NCBI GenBank assembly: GCA_025350145.1 | Contig: JANXYH010000095.1 | Location: 1 to 58,664, forward strand | Reading direction: 5' to 3' | From: Burkholderiales bacterium | GTDB lineage: Bacteria; Pseudomonadota; Gammaproteobacteria; Burkholderiales; Burkholderiaceae_C | DNA: 58,664 nt | Part shown: in pieces, positions 52,587-58,664 of the stretch | Position numbering within the stretch: position 1 is the first letter of the stretch | Layout of the letters: every line of letters begins with the position of its first letter | Position numbers and translations under genes: made by a program | The notes under the pieces: generated by a model | What the model was told of the DNA's origin: nothing | What the model saw: only the letters and a program-made list of their open reading frames with translations | Databases searched by the model: none

Positions 52587-52790
52587 TGAAGCGCGGTGCC
52601 GCTGGGCGGAGGTAGGTGTAGGGGCAAGGTAGGGTCGGCGCTCGCCCCGCGCAATGCGCGTTGCGCCCGAAGCGGGCGTTGCCGGGCGGCGACGGCGGCC
52701 GCTGGCGTCGGACCAAGACCGGGTTTGGCCAGTCGGGGCTTGATCGGGCGTCGTATACGGACAGTCGGGCAGGCTGGACGCCGTTGTGGT
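52508..52790 (-). repeat. 290-bp dispersed repeat, copy B
   Basis: The reverse complement aligns with 127-418 by eye over almost its whole length, including the outer part 'gtccgtatacgacgcccg' and the attC-like inner end. The two copies face each other across about 52 kb. Divergence looks moderate, so the copies are not recent duplicates. Confidence 0.75.
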
Positions 52791-52845
52791 CAGGCCGACC
52801 GACCGCGCTTGGAGCGGCTGCGCAGGGAGGGCGCCAGCACCGCCC

Positions 52846-54231
52846 TTAACCGTGGCGCAAATGCCAAGCCTTGGTCCGGCTGAAGGTTTGGATGCCGTAG
52901 GTCGACAAGGTCAGGCCCATGCCTGAATCGCCGACGCCCGACCAGGGCAGGCGCGGGCTGACGCGGTCGCAGCAGTTCCAGTAGACGCTGCCGGCGCGCA
53001 CCTGGGCCAGCAGGGCGCGGGCGGCGGCCTCGTCGGCGCTGTAGACGCTGGCGGTCAGGCCGTAGCGGCTGTCGTTCATCAGGGCCAGGGCGGTGGCGTC
53101 GTCGGCCACCTTCTGGATGCCGATGATCGGGCCGAAGCTCTCCTCGCGCATCAGGTCCATGCGGTGGTCGACCTCGGTCAGCACGGTCGGCGCAAACCAG
53201 TTGCCCTGGCCGTCGAAGGGGCCCGGCACGGCCGCGCCGCCGCAGCGCAGCGTTGCGCCTTTGGCCAGCGCGTCGGCGACTTGGGCCTGCAGCACGGCGA
53301 TCTGCGGGGCGCGGGTGATGGCGCCGAGGGTGCTGGCGTCGTCCATCGGGTTGCCCATCCGCAGGGCGGCGACGGCGGCCAGGAAATGGCCGACAAAGGC
53401 GTCGTGGATGGCCTCGTGGACGTAGATGCGCTCGACCGCGCAGCAGCTCTGGCCGGTGTTGTACATCGCGCCATCGGCCAGGCTTTCAGCGGCGGTTTTG
53501 GGGTCGGCGTCGGCGCGGACATAGCTTGGGTCCTTGCCGCCGAGTTCGAGCTGCAGCTTGACCAGGCGGCCGGCCATGGCGCTGGCGATGCGCAGCCCGG
53601 TGGCATGGCTGCCGGTGAAGCACAGCGCGTCGATGTCTTGCAGGGCCAGGGCCGCGCCGACCTCGCCGCCGCCGACCAGGCATTGCAGCAGCGTGGCCGG
53701 CACGCCCGATTGGTGCAGCAGCCGGGTCAGGTGGTGGCCGCTCAGGGTGGCGTGTTCGCTGGGCTTGTAGAGCACCGCGTTGCCGGCCAGCAGGGCCGGC
53801 AGGATCACGTTGCAGCCGACGAACCAGGGGTAGTTCCAGGCCGAGATGCAGGCCACCACGCCCAGCGGCTCGTGGCCGATCTGCTCGTGTACGCCGCCGC
53901 CGTCGAAGACATGCTCGTCGCGCAGGCTGCTTTCGCTGCGTTCGAGGAAGAAGTCGATCCGCGGCAGCAGGCCCATGAGTTCGTTGCGCGCCTGGCTGAT
54001 CGGTTTGCCGACCTCGGCGGTGAGGGTCGCGGCCAGGCTGTCGATGTTGGCCGCCACCGCGTCGCGAAAGCGCTGGACCAGCCCCAAGCGCTCGCTGATC
54101 GGCTGCCGTGCCCAGGCCGGCTGGGCGGCGCGCGCTGCCTGCGCCTTGGCCGCTACGGCGGCGGCGTCGAGGGCGGCCAGGCGTGTGATCAGCGCGCCGG
54201 TGGCGGGGTTGTGGATGTCCAGCGTCGGCAT
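52846..54231 (-). CDS. Aldehyde dehydrogenase family protein
   Basis: A 461-residue NAD(P)-dependent aldehyde dehydrogenase. It has the catalytic Glu in LQLELGGKDPSYV, the catalytic Cys in NTGQSCCAVERIYV, the WNYPWFVGCNVILPALLAGNAV cofactor region and PWSGVGDSGMG near the end. The residue before the catalytic Cys is Ser. The likely substrate is a short omega-amino or semialdehyde compound made by neighbouring enzymes. The ATG at 54231 matches the family N-terminus; the longer frame does not. It is the last gene of the minus-strand phnW-puuA operon. Confidence 0.9.
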   Translation of the reverse strand: MPTLDIHNPATGALITRLAALDAAAVAAKAQAARAAQPAWARQPISERLGLVQRFRDAVAANIDSLAATLTAEVGKPISQARNELMGLLPRIDFFLERSESSLRDEHVFDGGGVHEQIGHEPLGVVACISAWNYPWFVGCNVILPALLAGNAVLYKPSEHATLSGHHLTRLLHQSGVPATLLQCLVGGGEVGAALALQDIDALCFTGSHATGLRIASAMAGRLVKLQLELGGKDPSYVRADADPKTAAESLADGAMYNTGQSCCAVERIYVHEAIHDAFVGHFLAAVAALRMGNPMDDASTLGAITRAPQIAVLQAQVADALAKGATLRCGGAAVPGPFDGQGNWFAPTVLTEVDHRMDLMREESFGPIIGIQKVADDATALALMNDSRYGLTASVYSADEAAARALLAQVRAGSVYWNCCDRVSPRLPWSGVGDSGMGLTLSTYGIQTFSRTKAWHLRHG

Positions 54232-54260
54232 GGCGCGCCTTTGCGTTCGGGTGGGCAGAT

Positions 54261-55064
54261 TCAGGCCGAGCGTGCCAGGCGGGCTGCGGCCAGAAAGTCC
54301 AGCAGCAATGGCGTGTCGTCGAAGGTGCAATCGTCGGCCGGGTCGTGGAACTCGGGATGCCATTGCACGGCGGCGACGAAGCCCGGGCCGGGGCGGCGGA
54401 TCGCCTCGATCATGCCGTCGTCGGGGCAGCGCGCCTCGACCACGAAGCCCGGCGCCAGGTCCTTGATGGCCTGGTGGTGGATGCTGTTGACGGTGGCCCG
54501 GGTCTGGCCCGGGTACAGCCCGCTCAGGCGCGAGCCGGGCTCGAACGCGACGGCGTGGAAGTTCTGCTCGTACTTGCCGCTGTCGCGGTGCTGGAGCGCG
54601 TCGGGATGCTGCCGGTCTATGTCCTGCAGCAGGGTACCGCCGAAGCAGACGTTGAGCAGTTGCAAGCCCCGGCAGACGCCGAACACCGGCTTGCCGGCGG
54701 CGACGAAGGCGTTGATCAGCTCGGTCTCGTAGATGTCGCGCACCCGGTCGCCGGCCCAGGCCGGGTGCAGCGGGGTTTCGCCATAGCTTTGCGGCGCCAC
54801 GTCGTTGCCGCCCTGCAGCACCAGCCCGTCCAGCGCCTGGGCGTAGTGGCTGAGGTTCAAGTCGGGGTGGGTTGCCGGACCGGTCGAGTCGACCGCCGGA
54901 ATCATCACCGCGCAGGCGCCGCCCCGGATGATCCAGTGCGCCACCGACTGCTCCAGGTAGTGAACCGACTTGCTCCAGACCCCGCGCGGCTCTATGCCCG
55001 GTGTGCCGGGGGTGTAGATGCGGGCCGAGGTGCCGATCAGCAGGGGGCGCTCAGGTTGGGGCAT
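54261..55064 (-). CDS. puuD: Gamma-glutamyl-gamma-aminobutyrate hydrolase-like protein
   Basis: A 267-residue class I glutamine-amidotransferase-type hydrolase of the PuuD family. The nucleophile elbow is GVCRGLQLLNV (Cys near residue 125), with VQWHPEFH providing His and Glu near 235. LVLQGGNDVAPQSYGE and NSIHHQAIK are also characteristic. PuuD removes the gamma-glutamyl group from glutamylated amines after oxidation. Its ATG shares one base with the stop of the upstream iron-dehydrogenase gene. The real substrate is inferred from the puuA-like neighbour. Confidence 0.9.
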   Translation of the reverse strand: MPQPERPLLIGTSARIYTPGTPGIEPRGVWSKSVHYLEQSVAHWIIRGGACAVMIPAVDSTGPATHPDLNLSHYAQALDGLVLQGGNDVAPQSYGETPLHPAWAGDRVRDIYETELINAFVAAGKPVFGVCRGLQLLNVCFGGTLLQDIDRQHPDALQHRDSGKYEQNFHAVAFEPGSRLSGLYPGQTRATVNSIHHQAIKDLAPGFVVEARCPDDGMIEAIRRPGPGFVAAVQWHPEFHDPADDCTFDDTPLLLDFLAAARLARSA

Positions 55065-56206
55065 CACATCGCCGCCTGGAACAGGCGCTGGTAGTCGGCC
55101 TCGGCGGCCGGGCGGGGGTTGGTCCGGCCGGTGAAATCTATCGCCGCCAGCGCCACCAGGCGCGGCAGCATGGCCGGCGTGACGCCATGCGCGGCCAGGC
55201 CACCGTGGATGCCGATCTCGGCCTTCAGGGCGCGCAGCCAGGGCACCAGGGCCGGGCCGCCGCCGGCCAGCCCGGCGGCCTGGGCCAGGTCGGCGAACTT
55301 GTCCGGCACGCTGGCCTGGTTCCAGTCCAGCACGGAGTCGATCATCAGCGCGTTGGCCAGGCCATGGTGCAGGTCGGCGACCGTGCCCAGGGCATGGGCG
55401 CAGGCATGGACCGAGCCCAGGTCTTTCTGGAAGGCGATCGCGCCCAGCATCGAGCACATCAACATGTCGGCGCGGGCGGCGATGTTGGCTGGCTCACGCA
55501 CCGCCAGCGCCAGCGCCCGGGCGCCGATGCGCAGGCCCTGCAGCGCGATGCCGTCGCACAGCGGGTGGTAGGCCGGGCTGAGGTAGCTCTCGATGTTGTG
55601 GGTCAGCGCGTCCATGCCGGTCGCGGCGGTGATCGGCGGCGGCAGGCCGAGGGTCAATTCCGGGTCGGCGAACACCGCTTTGGCCAGGATCGCGGCGCTG
55701 AAGACGGTCCGCTTGACATGGCTGTCGTTCTCGCTGACGACCGCCGAGCGGCCGACCTCGCTGCCGGTGCCGGCGGTCGTCGGCAGGGCCACGAAGTAGG
55801 GCAGGGGTTTGATGATGGGCCGCACTTGCGGGTGGTCCCAGACGTATTCGAGGATGTCGCCGGGGTGGGTCGCGGCCAGGCCGACGAGCTTGGCCACGTC
55901 CAGCGCCGCGCCGCCGCCCAGGCCGATCACGCAGTCGGCTTGGTGGGCGACAAAGGCCGCCGCCCCGGCCATCACCTGGGCGCAGCTCGGGTTGCCGAAC
56001 ACGCCCGAAAACACCGCGCTGTCCAGCCCCGCCAGGCTTAAGCCGAATTCGGCCAGCAGCGGCAACTGCGCCAGGCCCCGGTCGGTGACGATCAGCGGCC
56101 GCCGGCAGCCCTGCTCGCGCAGGTGCGCGGCCACCAGCCTGCGGGCGCCAGCGCCGAAGTGGATGGGGGTGGGGAAGGCGAAGCGGGTGATGCTGTCGTT
56201 GGCCAT
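55064..56206 (-). CDS. Iron-containing alcohol dehydrogenase
   Basis: A 380-residue group III alcohol dehydrogenase. It has VIGLGGGAALDVAK, the nucleotide-binding LPTTAGTGSEVGRSAVV, and metal ligands in TGMDALTHNIESYLSPAYHP and HACAHALGTVADLHHGLANALM. It would interconvert an alcohol and an aldehyde with NAD(H). Some relatives act on phosphonoacetaldehyde or on C3/C4 hydroxy compounds, and the phnW neighbour makes the former possible. It lies ten bases after puuA. Confidence 0.9.
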   Translation of the reverse strand: MANDSITRFAFPTPIHFGAGARRLVAAHLREQGCRRPLIVTDRGLAQLPLLAEFGLSLAGLDSAVFSGVFGNPSCAQVMAGAAAFVAHQADCVIGLGGGAALDVAKLVGLAATHPGDILEYVWDHPQVRPIIKPLPYFVALPTTAGTGSEVGRSAVVSENDSHVKRTVFSAAILAKAVFADPELTLGLPPPITAATGMDALTHNIESYLSPAYHPLCDGIALQGLRIGARALALAVREPANIAARADMLMCSMLGAIAFQKDLGSVHACAHALGTVADLHHGLANALMIDSVLDWNQASVPDKFADLAQAAGLAGGGPALVPWLRALKAEIGIHGGLAAHGVTPAMLPRLVALAAIDFTGRTNPRPAAEADYQRLFQAAM

Positions 56207-56216
56207 GGCGCCCTGC

Positions 56217-57599
56217 TCAGATGATCTCGAAATAGCGCTTCAATTCCCAGTCCGTGACCGCGTCCTGCCACTGCCTGTGCTCCCAGTCGCGGGTGGCGGC
56301 GAAATGCTCGACGAAGGTGTCGCCGAGGAAATCGCGGGCGATCTCGCTGGCGTGGAAGTTGCGCGTCGTCGCCAGCAGTGAGCGCGGCGCACGTGGCACG
56401 TCTTCGGCGCCCTGGTTGGTGCCGGTGATCGGCGGCGTGCTCAGCTTCAGGCCCTGCTCGACGCCGTGCAGGCCGGCCGCGATCACCGCCGCCATCGCCA
56501 GGTAGGGGTTGACATCGGCGCCCGGGCAGCGCGTCTCCAGGCGGGTGGCCTTGGGGCTGCCGGCGATGACGCGGAAGCTGGCGGTGCGGTTGTCCAGCCC
56601 CCAGGTCGGCTTGGTCGGCGCCCAGAAGCCATCGACCAAGCGCTTGTAGCTGTTGATGGTCGGCCAGAACATCGGCGCGAAGTCCATCAGGCAATGGATC
56701 TGGCCAGCCAGGTAGCTCTCGAACAGCGGGCTCATCCGGCGCTCGGACTTGGCGCCGTAGAAGAGGTTGTTCTTGCCATCCGACAGGCTCTGGTGGATGT
56801 GCCCCGAGCAGCCCGGCAGCGCCTGGCTCCACTTGGCCATGAAGCTGGGCATGATGCCAAAGCGCTTGCCGATCTCCTTGGCGCCGGTCTTGAACAGGAT
56901 CGCCCGGTCGGCCTGCTCCAGGGCGCTGGAAAAGGCGATTGCCGCCTCGTAGACGCCCGGTCCGGTCTCGGTGTGCAGGCCCTCGATCGGCACCTTGAAG
57001 CGCGCCATCTCGTCCATCAGCGCATTGAAGAAACCGCGCTGGTCGCCCATGCGCAGCAGCGAGTAGCCGAACATCCCCGGGGTGATGGTCTGCGGGCCGA
57101 CGCCGCGCTTGTCGGCCCAGCTCTGTGGCGTCTCGGCGAAGTTGAACCACTCGAACTCCATCCCGGTCATGACCTGCAAACCGAGCTTCTCCGCGCGCCG
57201 CAGCACCCGCTTGAGGGTCTGGCGCGGGCAGACGGCGTGCGCCGAGCCGTCGGCATTGACAAACTCGCCGAGGAAGAACGGCACATCGCCGTCCCAGGGC
57301 ACGCGCCGGGCGGTGTCCGGGTCCAGCCTGGCCAGCGCGTCGGGGAAGCCGTGCTGCCAGCCGGTGACCTGGGCGTTGTCATAGCACTGGTCGCCCGAGT
57401 CCCAGCCCAAGACCACATCGCAGAAGCCGAAGCCGCCGCCCGGGTGCGGCTGGGCCGCGGCCAGGAACTTGTCGACATGCAGGAGCTTGCCGCGCAGCAC
57501 GCCGTCGATGTCGCTGACGGCGACCTTGACCTTGCTCGCGCCACTGGCGCGGATGGCGGCGATCTCAGGGTGTTCGGCGGCAGCTTTTTGGCGTGGCAT
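56217..57599 (-). CDS. puuA: Glutamine synthetase-like gamma-glutamyl ligase (PuuA type)
   Basis: A 460-residue class I GS-fold ligase. It has VAVSDIDGVLRGKLL, the metal-site MTGMEFEWFNFAE, GLHTETGPGVYEAAI, PGCSGHIHQSL, the ATP-site NSYKRLVDGFWAP, and CPGADVNPYLAMAAVIAAGL. The last two and the length mark the PuuA/GlnA3 branch, which joins glutamate to polyamines or other amines rather than to ammonia. The ten-residue gap to the previous gene and the GGH-type puuD suggest a gamma-glutamylation route. Substrate amine unknown. Confidence 0.88.
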   Translation of the reverse strand: MPRQKAAAEHPEIAAIRASGASKVKVAVSDIDGVLRGKLLHVDKFLAAAQPHPGGGFGFCDVVLGWDSGDQCYDNAQVTGWQHGFPDALARLDPDTARRVPWDGDVPFFLGEFVNADGSAHAVCPRQTLKRVLRRAEKLGLQVMTGMEFEWFNFAETPQSWADKRGVGPQTITPGMFGYSLLRMGDQRGFFNALMDEMARFKVPIEGLHTETGPGVYEAAIAFSSALEQADRAILFKTGAKEIGKRFGIMPSFMAKWSQALPGCSGHIHQSLSDGKNNLFYGAKSERRMSPLFESYLAGQIHCLMDFAPMFWPTINSYKRLVDGFWAPTKPTWGLDNRTASFRVIAGSPKATRLETRCPGADVNPYLAMAAVIAAGLHGVEQGLKLSTPPITGTNQGAEDVPRAPRSLLATTRNFHASEIARDFLGDTFVEHFAATRDWEHRQWQDAVTDWELKRYFEII

Positions 57600-57608
57600 G
57601 GTGGCCTT

Positions 57609-58664
57609 TCAATCGGCGGGGCGGCCGCTGGCGATGCCCAACTCGGCCAGGGCCGCGGCCACCGCCGCGACCGCTGCCCGCAGGTGCTGGGGCGTGATCG
57701 CACCGATGCAGCCGACCCTGAAGGTCTCGACCTCGGTCAGCTTGCCGGGGTAGAGGATGAAGCCGCGGGCCTTGACGGCGGCGTAGAAGCGCGCGAAGTC
57801 GTAGCCCGGGTCGGCCGGGGCGTGGAAGGTGACGATCACCGGCGCCTGGACCTCGGGCGCCAGGAAGGGCTTGAAGCCCAGCGCCGCCATGCCCTCGATC
57901 AAGGCCTGGCAGTTGGCCTGGTAGCGCGCCAGCCGCGCCGGCTGGCCGCCCTGCTCGATGTGCTGGGCGATGGCCTCGTCGAGCGCGACCAGGACATGGG
58001 TCGGCGGGGTGAAGCGCCATTGGCCGGTCCGCGCCATGTAGACCTGCTGGTCGTGCAGATCCATCGCCAGGCTCTGGCTGTGGCCGGCGCAGCCGTCCAG
58101 CACCGCCTGGCGCAGGACCACGAAACCCATGCCGGGCACGCCTTCCAGGCATTTGCCGCTGGCCGCCACCAGGGCGTCGAAGCGGACCTCTCGGGCGTCT
58201 ATGGGCAGGGCGCCGAAGCTCGACATGGCGTCAACGATCAGCCCCCTGGCGTGCCGCTGGCAGACCGCCGCGACCTCGGCCAGCGGGTTGAGCACGCCGG
58301 TGCCGGTCTCGCAATGGATCAGCACCACATGGCTGATGCTGGCGTCCTCGGCCAGGCGTTGGGCCAGCGCAGCGGCCGAGACCGGCTCCTGCTCGCCGAA
58401 GGCCAGCACGCTGGCGCGCCGGCCCATCATCGCCGTGAGCCTGGCGGCGCGCTTGCAGTAGGCGCCGTTGTCGAGCACCAGCACGTGGCCGTCCCGGGGC
58501 ACCAGGCTGGCCACGGCGGCCTCGACGCTGAAGGTGCCACTGCCCTGCAGCGGCACCACACAGTGCGTGCCCTGGCCATGGACGATGTCCAGCAGCCGGC
58601 TGCGCACCCGGGCGGTGACGGCGATGAAATCCGTATCCCAGGAGCCCCAATCGCGCAGCATCGC
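57609..58664 (-). CDS. phnW: 2-aminoethylphosphonate-pyruvate aminotransferase, 5' end beyond the window
   Basis: A class V PLP aminotransferase of at least 352 residues. The visible N-terminus [12 protein letters not shown] is internal in PhnW proteins, so about 20-25 residues lie beyond the edge. [35 protein letters not shown], the PLP-lysine region [14 protein letters not shown] and [20 protein letters not shown] match PhnW closely. It moves the amino group of 2-aminoethylphosphonate to pyruvate, giving phosphonoacetaldehyde and alanine. Related class V enzymes use other amines, so phosphonate specificity is likely but unproven. It is the first visible gene of the right-end operon. Confidence 0.85.
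   Translation of the reverse strand, partial: AMLRDWGSWDTDFIAVTARVRSRLLDIVHGQGTHCVVPLQGSGTFSVEAAVASLVPRDGHVLVLDNGAYCKRAARLTAMMGRRASVLAFGEQEPVSAAALAQRLAEDASISHVVLIHCETGTGVLNPLAEVAAVCQRHARGLIVDAMSSFGALPIDAREVRFDALVAASGKCLEGVPGMGFVVLRQAVLDGCAGHSQSLAMDLHDQQVYMARTGQWRFTPPTHVLVALDEAIAQHIEQGGQPARLARYQANCQALIEGMAALGFKPFLAPEVQAPVIVTFHAPADPGYDFARFYAAVKARGFILYPGKLTEVETFRVGCIGAITPQHLRAAVAAVAAALAELGIASGRPAD

Larger units (their letters stand above)
52404..52845. other. Gene-free accessory DNA with attC-like site and repeat copy B
   Basis: No gene is convincing here. The stretch holds the leader of the lipoprotein gene (52404-52500), attC-like site D and the 290-bp repeat copy B. The last 55 bases before the aldehyde dehydrogenase stop show nothing specific. 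Confidence 0.6.

Noticed and set aside
52846-54231. Calling the aldehyde dehydrogenase PhnY (phosphonoacetaldehyde dehydrogenase)
   Set aside because: The phnW neighbour suggests it, but Ser precedes the catalytic Cys where I recall Arg in PhnY. The general family name is safer.

Overview
The window is GC-rich chromosomal DNA. Its gene order and protein sequences point to a betaproteobacterium of the order Burkholderiales, probably close to the Comamonadaceae. The main clue is the housekeeping series DUF3683 oxidoreductase, DUF971, ubiE, then ubiJ, ubiB, FmdB, DUF502, aspS, nudB. No rRNA, tRNA, CRISPR array, integrase or intact transposase was seen.

Layout. (1) 1-2532: a low-GC accessory patch with two attC-like sites, a PIN-domain gene, a lipoprotein gene and an orphan LexA-box-like palindrome. 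(2) 2533-7501, minus strand: a ugpBAECQ-type glycerol-3-phosphate uptake operon in which ugpA carries an in-frame TGA. (3) 7780-12964, plus strand: DUF3683 oxidoreductase, DUF971 and ubiE. (4) 13109-37912: a large exopolysaccharide locus of the exosortase B/Eps type. It has a plus-strand operon epsD-epsE-epsF-epsG-xrtB-epsI-gmd-fcl-wzx-wzy-GT2-GT2-GH, a minus-strand wecG-GT4-GT4 operon, a single wecB, and a minus-strand operon epsB-epsL-galE-manC-rfbB-rfbA. (5) 38053-48717, plus strand: ubiJ, ubiB, a Na+/solute symporter, FmdB, DUF502, aspS, DAHP synthase, nudB, an EEP phosphatase and clsB. (6) 48718-52845: a second accessory patch with two more attC-like sites, a hipB with a truncated hipA, an HTH-ATPase-STAS fusion protein and a polyglycine lipoprotein. 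(7) 52846-58664, minus strand: phnW, a puuA-type glutamine synthetase, an iron alcohol dehydrogenase, a puuD-type hydrolase and an aldehyde dehydrogenase.

How the parts work together. The polysaccharide locus looks close to self-sufficient. EpsB primes undecaprenyl phosphate; ManC, Gmd, Fcl, GalE, WecB and RfbAB make nucleotide sugars; five glycosyltransferases extend the unit; Wzx flips it and Wzy polymerises it; EpsF/EpsG set chain length; EpsE and EpsL form the outer-membrane exit; a PslG-like glycosidase may trim the product. XrtB and EpsI add a protein-sorting function. The locus sits between ubiE and ubiJ-ubiB, which are usually close together in relatives. The right-end operon looks like a gamma-glutamylation and amine-oxidation pathway joined to aminoethylphosphonate transamination.

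Most notable observations: four attC-like sites without an integrase; a 290-bp element present in inverted copies about 52 kb apart; a hipA gene cut at an attC core; a single-chain DNA-binding/ATPase/STAS protein; the phnW-puuA-puuD cluster; and many short tandem repeats, mostly 12-bp units that keep frame inside genes.
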